Assembly (NCBI RefSeq): GCF_013149275.1 | Contig: NZ_JABGNA010000001.1 | Location: 1,054,001 to 1,118,000 of the forward strand | Source: Mucilaginibacter sp. SG564 | Lineage (GTDB): Bacteria > Bacteroidota > Bacteroidia > Sphingobacteriales > Sphingobacteriaceae | Reading direction: 5' to 3' | Length of the DNA: 64,000 nucleotides | Shown here: one piece after another, positions 33,875-41,957 of the stretch | Layout of the letters: each line of letters opens with the position of its first letter | Position numbering within the stretch: the first letter of the stretch is position 1 | The notes under the pieces: model-generated | What the model was told of the DNA's origin: nothing | Seen by the model: the letters and a program-made list of their open reading frames with translations, nothing else | Database searches by the model: none | Program-made: the position numbers and the translations under genes

Positions 33875-33892
33875 CCCTAGCTCTCCGCTGAA
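33875..33892 (+). other. Attachment site, distal side (attR)
   Basis: CCCTAGCTCTCCGCTGAA, identical to the tRNA-Ser 3' end at 21941. The tRNA 5' part is missing here, so this is the displaced copy. Confidence 0.88.
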
Positions 33893-33911
33893 TACTTCAT
33901 CAAAAATGAGG

Positions 33912-33944
33912 AAAACCCTGTAATCAGTGATTTACAGGGTTTTT
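33912..33944 (+). terminator. Terminator after attR
   Basis: AAAACCCTGTAA, TCAGTGA loop and TTTACAGGGTTTT. The stem resembles that of the tRNA-Ser terminator at 21962, so this is probably the original tRNA terminator, or that of an older element. Confidence 0.85.
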
Positions 33945-33987
33945 TATTTTCATCAATTGCTCAAAAACAACAAAAATATTCAAAAGG

Positions 33988-34123
33988 TCGTGGCAAAATC
34001 GTGGCAGTTTTGTTCAAAATAAAAACCGCGTTTCTGGTCCGAAAGAACCCGAAAAAGGTAGAGGAATTTATTATATTTAATCAGGAGCATCATCTAAGAA
34101 GACCAAGTGAATTATTTGTCTAA
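33988..34123 (+). pseudogene. Apparent integrase N-terminal fragment with TCGTGGCA repeats
   Basis: Two direct copies of TCGTGGCA (33988 and 33999) precede a start-less frame that reads KTAFLVRKNPKKVEEF and then runs to a stop at 34121. The reading resembles the first residues of Bacteroidota tyrosine recombinases (a beta strand followed by a basic stretch). It lies about 120 bp after attR, close to the place an integrase would have in a second tandem element. Only about 36 codons remain. The similarity is by eye, so the call is weak. Confidence 0.4.
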
Positions 34124-34563
34124 GTTGACCAGGAAAACAATGTATACGTTAGTGGATATGTGTGTGAAGTTGGATCAGGTAGTTCAAAATTCGAATCGCA
34201 ATAATCAAGACTGAACTGATCCTCTTCTGCTTTATTCTGATGAGTTGGATAACTGGCCAGAATTGTGCTTAATGCTGTCTGTTCTACCGATGCCCGTCTA
34301 AGGAAATCGATGGCCTGCCTTTTGGCAATGGTAAGCAACCATGAGGCAGGCTCCCTGATAAGTACAGATTGCTCTCTTTGTTCCCAGCATTTTAAAAAAA
34401 CATTCTGGCTAATATCGGCGGCCAATTCGGATGATCTTAAGTATTTACGAACAAAACGAAAAACAACATTATAATGTCGGTTATAAATTTCGGTGTACGC
34501 AAACTGATCGCCACCCTTTAAGAGAGATAATAATTCTTCGTCTGTTAAAAAACTGTGCCTCAC
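34120..34563 (-). pseudogene. Truncated ECF sigma factor
   Basis: The first 110 residues are a normal ECF region 2 (YTEIYNRHYNVVFRFVRKYL near 23, ADISQNVFLKCWEQ near 50, SWLLTIAKRQAIDFLRR near 74). The part after residue 118 (DSNFELPDPTSHTYPLTYT) has no relation to region 4, which contacts the -35 promoter box, so the product of 147 aa lacks the second DNA-binding domain. The break lies at about 34190, near the end of the putative integrase fragment. Usual length is about 190 aa. It is probably non-functional. Confidence 0.75.
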
Positions 34564-34868
34564 CTAATTAATAATTTATAAAAATCAAATAGCAATAAAT
34601 TGCACATCAGGCCGACTATCCCTGATTCTTGTTCATTATCCGTATCAGTTTTCGCCTTTAAAAATCCAACAACATCTATTAAGAAGATATTTTACACTAC
34701 CAGCCACTGTTTCAGGATAAGCCCAGTTGCTTATTGCTTAAAAAGGAGCCCCTTCGGGGCTCCTTAACCATTATAACCTATTATAATCAAGATTCCCCTT
34801 TGATTATCTCTTTGAACCGAAAGCATAAATCCTTCATCTCTCGGTTTTATTTTTATATTTTACCTTTT
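34564..34868. terminator. Gene-free gap with an intrinsic terminator
   Basis: AAGGAGCCCC, TTCG and GGGGCTCCTT at 34744-34765 form a very stable 10-bp UUCG-type hairpin, though the T-run is short. The remainder of the 305 bp shows no gene or repeat. Confidence 0.6.
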
Positions 34869-35237
34869 CTATTTCACAGCATTTATTTCTGAAAAGCTTG
34901 ACATTGAGCTCAATACGCTATAATTGCTTGTGCTGGTTAGTCTAAAACACTTTGCCTTAACAGGTTTCTGCAACACGAAATAACGGCCGAAGGATAAGCA
35001 CAAAATGATCGGGGCTACAGCAACAATACAAGGTAAAGTAAGGCCGCAGATATGAGGCTGAACTTTTTTATTCAATGCGGCTCCAATGGCGTCACGATCA
35101 TCCTCCACCTCATCGGATGTAGGCAGATTTTCTACCCATTGTTTTAAAAACCAGGTTTTGGGCAAGGCCTTTTCACTTTTTGTACAGGTTCCCGACTCAT
35201 ATTTTAGTAATATGGCTTTTATTTGCTCTTTGGTCAT
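34869..35237 (-). pseudogene. Fragment of a FecR-type anti-sigma factor
   Basis: The N-terminus MTKEQIKAILLKYESGTCT followed by WFLKQWVENLPTSDEVEDD looks like the cytoplasmic anti-sigma part of FecR-family proteins, and IVAVAPIILCLSFGRYFVL near residue 75 looks like its membrane helix. The product then ends within 25 residues, where about 270 more would be expected (FecR and DUF4974 domains). It lies upstream of the truncated sigma gene in transcription, opposite to the usual order, so these are separate remnants. Confidence 0.6.
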
Positions 35238-35429
35238 AATTGGAAAAGCACTGAAATTTCCTTGTAAAAGATATAGACCGCTGAGTCTAACCTATGGCCC
35301 AGATAAAAATGAAATAATTTTAAAATATTTATTGATAAAGCTTGAAGGGCATCTTATTAAAGATATTCTCTATAGTACCTTATCTGTATCGAGAGGAATA
35401 CGCTAACTTTTGAGGGCGATTGTAGTTGA

Positions 35430-35903
35430 AGATTTATCCTTGTACCTGCACTGGATGTTAAACAATATACATTTCAATCTTTCGGCGCGCAGTTTGCCGA
35501 AGTATGGGTGGATCAGGATTTTGGAACAATTCGCGTAAAACGCTTTACCAGCGTAATGGATGTGGGCCGCATCATGAATGAAAAGACGGCGTGTTCGCAG
35601 ATCATTGGGAGTGTAATTTTTGGAATAGGCGCGGCTTTGATGGAAGCGACAGAATATGATAAACTTTGGGGCAACCCGGTGGTACGCACCCTGGCGGATT
35701 ATCACATCCCTGTTCATCTGGATGTTCCGCTAATCGATGTGCATTTTATTGGCAAACCCGACCCGCATATTTCACCCATTGGAGCAGGGGGTGCCGAGGA
35801 GATTGGTATCACAGGTGTATCAGCAGCGATTGCCAATGCCGTATTCAATGCAACGGGGAAAAGATTAAGAGACTTGCCATTGACGCCAGATAAATTAGTA
35901 TGA
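35430..35903 (+). pseudogene. C-terminal remnant of a molybdopterin-type aldehyde/xanthine dehydrogenase
   Basis: A start-less frame of about 157 codons. FGAQFAEVWVDQDFGTIRV, the SVMDVGRIMNEKTACSQIIG block, YHIPVHLDVPLIDV and the SPIGAGGAEEIGITGVSAAI segment with its glutamate are the last part of the large Mo-binding subunit in the xanthine dehydrogenase family. The rest, about 570 residues, is missing. The frame begins after a TGA at 35427, and no upstream portion was found in this window. This is a relic of an ancestral oxidoreductase gene. Confidence 0.85.
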
Positions 35904-35904
35904 A

Positions 35905-36072
35905 GTATTGACCGATGAAGGAAGTCAATATGATTATACAAGTCTATGGAGCTGCCTGACACCGAAAGGACAAAAGGGTAATATTAAACACTATGCTTAC
36001 TGCGGCGTGTGGGAATTTCGGAATGGAAAAACAGCCGGGTTGCGGGCTTTTGTTATCGAAATTAATTCATAA
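35905..36072 (+). pseudogene. Start-less 55-codon fragment, possibly NTF2/SnoaL-type
   Basis: A frame open from 35905 to a TAA at 36070, reading VLTDEGSQYDYTSLWSC and ending CGVWEFRNGKTAGLRAFVIE. The end resembles the last strands of small NTF2-like proteins, but no start codon or N-terminal part exists. It overlaps the end of the PqiA-like gene on the other strand by a few bases. It belongs to the decay zone. Confidence 0.4.
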
Positions 36073-37359
36073 CCCATCATGGGGTGAAACACGTTTTAAA
36101 ATATAAGATAGCAGGGCTGCGAAAAAAACGTAGCCTGCGAAAATAAAATAGCCCGGCTGTAACGAGGTTCCATTTGAGGTTATTACATTTAACGATTCGC
36201 TGTGAATATTGAGGTTCGACAGCTGGCTTTTTAAAATACCATTTAAACCGATATAAGTCATTAACATACCAACTATCATTACATCTGACATATCCCATTT
36301 ACCCAATTCGAATGTGAGGTAACGAACTATGCCATTGCCGCCAAACTTTTGGGGACTAAGCACATAAATCCCTTTGGCGATAAGCCTCAGGAGGGGTAGA
36401 ATGAGGATAAACAGCAGAATAAGTATACCAACAACGATAGCATCTGGTTTGGACTGAGCGATTAATGTTTCAACCACCCCCAGGATACTTTTGCTTTGAT
36501 AAAACAGCACCTGGTTTTTAAATTCCACCTTACCATTTAGCAGCCCCAGATCCAGCGATTGGATACGCGCATCCACCTCTATTACAGGCAGCAGGCTACC
36601 TGTTATCAACATCACCATGGCAAAAATCAACGCGAAAACAAATAATGGCGTTTGCATATGCACCTGCTTTCGCAAACTAAACCACAGTAATAGAGCCAAT
36701 AATACACAACCCAGCATGATACATACATATTGTATAAGCTGTATTTTCAACGCAGAAAGCCTTTGATCTATACGCTGGTTAAAAGCAACCGGATTAGATA
36801 CCTTATATTTTTTGTACACATATTTAGTAACAGTGTAATTGGCTACACTAACACTGTCATAGATCTGTTTAGTCAACTGGTTAACCTTGCTTCCGGCAAT
36901 GTTTTTCAGCCGCTTTTCGCTTTCAGGGCTGCTTATTTTAGCAACAACGGTTTTAGCGAAGGGCTTTACCTGCGCTTGTAATTCGGCCGAGTCGACCAGC
37001 GTATTGAAGGCCAGTTTTTTCAACTTGCCCCCTAGCCCCTTCTGAGGCTGATTGATCTCAGCTACGGTTTTGCTAATCAGTTCATGCATTTGCTTTTCCA
37101 CCATCACCAGCAGATCTTTTTGCTGCGCTTTTGTTATATGAAAATCCTGTATCTGGCTGCTTAGCACATCGGTAATACGGTCTCGCCACTGATCTATAGA
37201 AAATAAGCCGAATGAAACACTATTGGATAAGCTATAATCTTCCTTAACCTGTTCCCGCTCGGCAGAAACCCCTGCCAGGCGATAGCCCGAATAAACCGCA
37301 CCACTTAACAAAAGGCTAAGCCCGATAAGTACAATTATATTTAAAATGGTGTACTTCAT
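36067..37359 (-). CDS. PqiA-like inner membrane protein, second of a tandem pair
   Basis: 430 aa: one N-terminal membrane helix (about 7-27), a large charged helical segment (about 30-205), and a C-terminal part with about five helices. The ELGKWDMSDVMIVGMLMTYI block near residue 350 resembles the PqiA (paraquat-inducible protein A) signature. In proteobacteria PqiA works with MCE proteins in membrane lipid traffic, but no MCE gene is seen here. It starts on the base right after the stop of the paralogue upstream, so both are co-translated. The two share the plan and many positions, for example SILGVVETL and MTYIGLNG. Confidence 0.72.
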   Translation of the reverse strand: MKYTILNIIVLIGLSLLLSGAVYSGYRLAGVSAEREQVKEDYSLSNSVSFGLFSIDQWRDRITDVLSSQIQDFHITKAQQKDLLVMVEKQMHELISKTVAEINQPQKGLGGKLKKLAFNTLVDSAELQAQVKPFAKTVVAKISSPESEKRLKNIAGSKVNQLTKQIYDSVSVANYTVTKYVYKKYKVSNPVAFNQRIDQRLSALKIQLIQYVCIMLGCVLLALLLWFSLRKQVHMQTPLFVFALIFAMVMLITGSLLPVIEVDARIQSLDLGLLNGKVEFKNQVLFYQSKSILGVVETLIAQSKPDAIVVGILILLFILILPLLRLIAKGIYVLSPQKFGGNGIVRYLTFELGKWDMSDVMIVGMLMTYIGLNGILKSQLSNLNIHSESLNVITSNGTSLQPGYFIFAGYVFFAALLSYILKRVSPHDGL

Positions 37360-38733
37360 TTAGTGAGCATTATAGGGTGTTATATATTTCAGAATAGTAG
37401 ATAAGATCAACCCGTACAATACAAAGCTGATAAAAATGATATATCCAGGCTGCAATGCCGTGTTATTGGTCGTGATGAGCGTCAGGTCATCACCGCGAAT
37501 ATTGAGCATAGCGAGTTGTTTGTCTAACAAGCCGTTCAAACCGATATAAGTCATTAATATAGCGATAACGATAACATCGGCCATGCTCCATTTTCCGGAT
37601 TGAAAAGCAAAATATTTGATCACGCGGTTCTCGGCCAGCTTTCTTTTGCTAAGCAAATGGATACCCGTGGAACTAAGTTTCATGACCGGGAAGAGGATAC
37701 TAAAACAAAGGATAAGTATACCTACCGCAATAGAATCAATGGCCGGTTGTTTCACCAATACTTCTACTACACCCAAAATGCTCTTACTTTCGTAAAACAA
37801 TACCTGATCTTTAAAGGAAACGTGCTCGCCAAGCAACACAAAATCAAGCGTTTTAATACGGCAATCCACCTCAATCATCGAAGCGCTCAGCCCTACTGCC
37901 AGTAATACAAATGCAAATAATAACGAAAGTATAAACAGCGTGCCGTGCAGTTCGGTACGCTTACGCAATACCCACCACAGTACCAGAACAGCCAGTATGC
38001 AGGCTAGCATAAAAAAGCAATAACGGTACATTTCCACACGGACAGCCTGTAGTAAGTCATCCAGTTTTTGATTCAGCTGTTCTTTAGAGTGCACCCCATA
38101 TTTATGGTACATGTTATCAAACAGGGCATGATTGGCCCGCAATGTACTGTCTATGCTTTCGGTATGCTGCAACTGGGTAAATTTACCCATCGCCAGGTTG
38201 CTCAGTTTGGTCTTTTGGTTGGGATTGTCTGCCTTGGTGATGATCGATCGGGCTAAATCAGGAACCTGCGCCTTGATCTTATCTGTTTTAACGAAGGTTT
38301 TTATGGCAGCCTTGCGAATTTTTCCGACCAGGCTTTGAGGTTTTTTCTCCACCATAGCTTCGGCTTTATTAATGAGGGCGTAAAGCACAGATTCAACTTC
38401 AGTCTGCAGCTCCTTTTTTTGTTTGGATGTCAATTGGAAATGTTTTACCTGCCGGTTCACGATGCCCGCTACTTCGTCGCGCCATTGATCTACAGACAAT
38501 AAACCGTAGGATATATTATTAACGGTGGAATGGTCGAACTTGATGGTTTCCTGCTTTGCCGATAGCTCATGTAGCCGCCAGCTAAAAAAACCTTCCAGGC
38601 CCAGCAAAACAGTAAGACCCAGGATTAAAAGTAGTTTTGGCAAACGATTTTGTGTTTTCAAAATGTGATAAATCAGGCGACTAATTTTTGTAACTATACC
38701 GTCCGGCCGCGTCGCTTTTAAAGCGATTGTCAA
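37360..38733 (-). CDS. PqiA-like inner membrane protein, first of a tandem pair
   Basis: 457 aa with the same plan as its neighbour: an N-terminal helix (about 34-53), a charged segment with VDQWRDEVAGIVNRQVK-type repeats of the neighbour's SIDQWRDRI block, and a helix-rich C-terminus with FQSGKWSMADVIVIAILMTY near residue 378. The N-terminal extension of about 30 residues is absent in the second copy. The pair probably arose by tandem duplication. The two may form a heteromer, which is inference. No promoter box was identified upstream. Confidence 0.72.
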   Translation of the reverse strand: MTIALKATRPDGIVTKISRLIYHILKTQNRLPKLLLILGLTVLLGLEGFFSWRLHELSAKQETIKFDHSTVNNISYGLLSVDQWRDEVAGIVNRQVKHFQLTSKQKKELQTEVESVLYALINKAEAMVEKKPQSLVGKIRKAAIKTFVKTDKIKAQVPDLARSIITKADNPNQKTKLSNLAMGKFTQLQHTESIDSTLRANHALFDNMYHKYGVHSKEQLNQKLDDLLQAVRVEMYRYCFFMLACILAVLVLWWVLRKRTELHGTLFILSLLFAFVLLAVGLSASMIEVDCRIKTLDFVLLGEHVSFKDQVLFYESKSILGVVEVLVKQPAIDSIAVGILILCFSILFPVMKLSSTGIHLLSKRKLAENRVIKYFAFQSGKWSMADVIVIAILMTYIGLNGLLDKQLAMLNIRGDDLTLITTNNTALQPGYIIFISFVLYGLILSTILKYITPYNAH

Positions 38734-39095
38734 TTTGCGTTTTCAATAGCAAAGATGCCTGAATAGAAAAAAATGGTTCCATACTATTAGGTTTAATTAC
38801 CTATCATACAATATCATGCCATTGCCTTTTCATGAATGAAAAGGAACGTTAATTGCTCTTTCTGTATTTTTTTTCGGACAAGATTTACAGGTTCGCGGAA
38901 TGGAACGTTTCCGTAAACTCTTTCCAAGAATAGTTATATAATATACCTTTCTGATAGCGAGGATTTAAAGAAAATTGTATCCTTTATGCGCAATAAGTTT
39001 GAACTACACATGTTCAGGCATTTATATTTACTTATTTTTCAAAAAGCCGCACTGTTCAAGGCGCGGCTTTTACTCAAATTGATGATTTGTAGGAT
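38734..39095. other. Gap holding a terminator for the DUF2383 gene
   Basis: AAAAGCCGC at 39042-39050 and GCGGCTTTT at 39063-39071 form a perfect 9-bp stem 24 bp beyond the stop of the minus-strand DUF2383 gene. The remaining 290 bp precede the PqiA-like pair and should hold its promoter; no exact consensus was found. Confidence 0.7.
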
Positions 39096-39545
39096 TTACA
39101 TATCCCTTAAACCTTTAATCGTATCATGACTTGCGTTAATACTTTGTCCCTGAGTTTGTATTAACTGACGAGCTTCTGGCTCCAGTTCAGTTTCTGTCAG
39201 TGCATCACGGTAGGCTTTTTTTATAGCATCTTCACCACGTTCACATTCTTCAAGTATGCTTTTACGATCACTGCCACCAAATAAAGCTTTTACGTCGATC
39301 CAGGCACGGTGTAATGAGCCTGACACACTGGTGCCTGTTTCCGGGTCGCCATTATTTCTACCTACCGCGGCTGCCAGTTCGGTTACGTTTGTACGGCTCT
39401 GCTGTGCCAATTGATCGAAAGTAGCTTTTAGATCAATGTTTTCATCATTCAGATCTGCAGCAGCTTTTTCAAATCCTGCGGCGCGGTCATTGTTGATCTC
39501 AATCAAGTCATTTAATATGTCGGTTGTTTTCTCTGTAGTTTCCAT
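39096..39545 (-). CDS. Four-helix-bundle stress protein (PA2169/DUF2383)
   Basis: 149 aa, mostly helical, matching the PA2169-type DUF2383 family: LNDLIEINNDRAAGFEKAA at the N-terminus, SLHRAWIDVKALFGGSDRK near residue 80, and ILEECERGEDAIKKAYRDAL near 98. Such proteins have a ferritin-like fold and are often stress-induced, with unclear function. It is next to a DUF892 gene in the same orientation, a pairing seen in many Bacteroidota stress clusters. Confidence 0.88.
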   Translation of the reverse strand: METTEKTTDILNDLIEINNDRAAGFEKAAADLNDENIDLKATFDQLAQQSRTNVTELAAAVGRNNGDPETGTSVSGSLHRAWIDVKALFGGSDRKSILEECERGEDAIKKAYRDALTETELEPEARQLIQTQGQSINASHDTIKGLRDM

Positions 39546-39620
39546 GAGTGTTTATTAATTATTATTGATCATCATTTATGTTATCTATTATCTTATTATC
39601 TCTAAGCGCGATGGTTGATC

Positions 39621-40175
39621 CTATTCAGAGACGGCCTGTTCATTGATGGAGGTTTCTGCAAGCCCGGTCAATGCATGATCCGTCGTTTTTTCATTTTCCA
39701 GTGTTTTACCTAATAATGCCGCCACTTCCGTATGTCCCATACTACCGGCGAAAGCTTTAAGTGTTCCATAGGTAGCGATCTCATAATGCTCCACTTTTTG
39801 TGCGGCCAGGATCAGACCTGCATCGCGAATCAGGGTTCCTGCTTCCGTATCTTCTACTATGCCATTAGCTTCTTCAATTAAACCTGCCATAGCATCACAT
39901 TTTTTTGCTACCGCTTTTTCACCTAGTAATCCAAATACTTTTTCCAAAGTGTCTACATGCGTTTGGGTCTCCTGTGTATGCTTATCAAAAGCTGCGGCCA
40001 GTTCTGGGCTTGTAGCCGCCTTTTTCATTTTTGGTAACGCCTTGACCAGGTGTTTTTCGGCCCAGTAAATATCTTTCAGTTCGTCTACAAAGAATTCATG
40101 AAATTCTGAGTTCTTCATTTTTCCGTTTTTGCCAATCGTGGTCTTTGTGCCGTTGTTTTCTGTTAAAGTTGTCAT
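39621..40175 (-). CDS. YciE/YciF ferritin-like protein (DUF892)
   Basis: 184 aa. FHEFFVDELKDIYWAEKHLV near residue 25, the AFDKHTQETQTHVDTLEKVF helix and QKVEHYEIATYGTLKAF near 130 are the DUF892 signatures, with E and H positions that could bind two metals as in ferritin-like bundles. The family is linked to osmotic and oxidative stress. The first 20 residues are low-complexity and polar. It lies 75 bp upstream of the DUF2383 gene on the same strand. Confidence 0.9.
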   Translation of the reverse strand: MTTLTENNGTKTTIGKNGKMKNSEFHEFFVDELKDIYWAEKHLVKALPKMKKAATSPELAAAFDKHTQETQTHVDTLEKVFGLLGEKAVAKKCDAMAGLIEEANGIVEDTEAGTLIRDAGLILAAQKVEHYEIATYGTLKAFAGSMGHTEVAALLGKTLENEKTTDHALTGLAETSINEQAVSE

Positions 40176-40676
40176 AGGATGTTGTTTTATAAGATGTTCT
40201 TTAACAACCTTAATAACAGACTAAAGTTTTAATTGAGTTGTTATTTTTTTATTAATTAGTAAATTATTTATTTTTTAATTAAATAATCAAACATTAAGGT
40301 TCATTTCTTTGTAGTAAATAAATCCCGTCCCGCCCAGTAAGCTGCTATATTAAAATTTATGAAAAGATTGAAATCTATAGTACCGATGGTTTGCCGTTTA
40401 TGGTGTTGCTCAGCTACGGGGCAATGAGTAAAACTTAAAATCAAATGATGATGGTTGATTTAAATGAAGTATTGATACATGCAGCCCGAAAATCCAGACT
40501 GGTTTTGTAGCGTTTGGCCGGGGAATAAAACCAGGAACGATATTGCCATTAATGGGGCTGGAAGATATAGCACCCCTAATCAACCTTAAGTTAAAAACCG
40601 ATGGTATTCTTTACCCAGGCATCCTGTCGCCGAAAAAGTAAATACAACTCATCCCATAAACATTAGAGCTTAAAGA
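40176..40676. other. Gene-free gap with possible coding remnants
   Basis: About 500 bp. The left 120 bp is strongly AT-rich and probably holds the DUF892 promoter. Two short frames read in a protein-like way, IEIYSTDGLPFMVLLSYG (about 40362-40417) and TILPLMGLEDIAPLINLK (about 40539-40592), but they have no start, lie in different positions and could be chance. No repeat or terminator was seen. Confidence 0.4.
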
Positions 40677-41954
40677 TCATATCCATAGCGATGCCAGGGT
40701 AAACAATAACGCTACGGTCATGATCAAAAATCCAAGTTTCAGGAAAGCCCAGGCGCTCACGCTTTGCCCTTCCCTACGCAGGGCTACCAGCCATAAGATC
40801 GTAGCGAGGGAGCCGGTTATCGAAAGATTAGGACCCAAATCGACACCGATTAAAGCAGAACTTTTGATGATGTCAGGTATATGACCGCCCTGTATAACAC
40901 TACCCGTTATAAGCCCCACAGGCAAATTATTCATCAGGTTGCAGGCAAAGGCAATAACAATACCAGTTCCCCAGGCGGTTTGGTTAACTGCATTTTGTGC
41001 ATTTTGGTGCAACAGAATATTCAACACTTGAATTACACCCGTTTTGCTGAGGGCTTCAACCAGTACAAAAAGTCCCGCTACCAATGGAAGTACACTCCAG
41101 GACACATCTTTTACAACTATCCATGGATTTTTCCTGGCCCTGATGATCACAATACCTGAGGTGATTATTCCAGTAACCGCTGTAGGGAATCCCAACTGAA
41201 TATTTAAGGCCGAAGCTACCAGAAGGATCACAGCAGTACCAACAATACCAAAAATCGCTGTTCTACCACCTTCCGAGAGTATGGGTATTAGAATATTGGT
41301 TTCAATTTTCTGCTTTAGGGCGTTTCGCTGAGTCAAGTAAAGCATCAGATATGTTATGCCTATAGCAACTATCGAAGGTATAATATATTGTGACAGCCAC
41401 AGTAGTAATGGCGGCATATGATCTCCGTAAATAACCAGGTTGGCAGGATTTGATATGGGCAGCACAAAAGAAGCGGCGTTGGCAATGAAGGCGCAAATTA
41501 AAAGATAAGGAAGTGGCTTTTGAACCTTAGCCGCCTTTACCGCAGCAGCTACTGCAGGTGTTAATACCACAGCCGTAGCATCATTGGATAAAAACGTGGT
41601 AACAACAATGCCAACCAGGTAAATTAAAAAAAAAAGGCGGGTTGATGATCCTTTAGCCATCTGCGTGGCATGGGCAGCCAGCCAGTCAAAAAGTTTTTCC
41701 TCCCGGGCTGTTTCGGCTAATAGCATCATACCCATTAAAAACAAATAAACGTCGGTACCTTTGGTAATTCCTAAAAAAGCATCCGCGGGTGAAATGAGCT
41801 GTAGTACAACCAGCAGAACAGCACCAGATACAGCCCAAACAGCTTCCGGTATTTTAAATGGTCGGATAATAACGCCCGATATAGCTAAAAAAGTAACAAT
41901 CCAGATAATATAATGAGCCATAAGAGCGTGTGTTTTGCCGACAAATGTAATCAT
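40677..41954 (-). CDS. ArsB-family permease (arsenite/anion transporter)
   Basis: 425 aa, about eleven membrane helices. The ArsB-type motifs are LSNDATAVVLTPAVAAAVKA near residue 122, FVLPISNPANLVIYGDHM near 163, CNLMNNLPVGLITG near 336, and IGVDLGPNLSITGSLATILW near 367. ArsB expels arsenite or antimonite, but no arsR, arsC or arsA gene is seen nearby, so another anion is possible. It starts 3 bp after the MFS gene, and a shorter start at MAHYIIW is possible. Confidence 0.87.
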   Translation of the reverse strand: MITFVGKTHALMAHYIIWIVTFLAISGVIIRPFKIPEAVWAVSGAVLLVVLQLISPADAFLGITKGTDVYLFLMGMMLLAETAREEKLFDWLAAHATQMAKGSSTRLFFLIYLVGIVVTTFLSNDATAVVLTPAVAAAVKAAKVQKPLPYLLICAFIANAASFVLPISNPANLVIYGDHMPPLLLWLSQYIIPSIVAIGITYLMLYLTQRNALKQKIETNILIPILSEGGRTAIFGIVGTAVILLVASALNIQLGFPTAVTGIITSGIVIIRARKNPWIVVKDVSWSVLPLVAGLFVLVEALSKTGVIQVLNILLHQNAQNAVNQTAWGTGIVIAFACNLMNNLPVGLITGSVIQGGHIPDIIKSSALIGVDLGPNLSITGSLATILWLVALRREGQSVSAWAFLKLGFLIMTVALLFTLASLWI

Positions 41955-41957
41955 GTT

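Larger units (their letters stand above)
21941..33892. mobile_element. 12-kb genomic island in tRNA-Ser carrying defence genes
   Basis: The boundaries are the 18-bp perfect direct repeats at 21941-21958 and 33875-33892. The integrase gene is the first gene inside, next to the tRNA and pointing inward, as in many tRNA-targeted elements. The cargo is a CBASS-type operon, a likely small RNA, an RloA/RloB pair, a 225-aa unknown with palindromic upstream sequence and a broken GIY-YIG gene. I see no relaxase, replication protein, conjugation or phage structural gene, so movement would depend on helpers. The word-type inverted repeats of the flanking backbone are missing inside. Confidence 0.87.

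Noticed and set aside
34120..35237. Working sigma/FecR regulatory pair
   Set aside because: The sigma lacks region 4, the FecR part lacks its sensor domains, and their order is reversed; both look like remnants.
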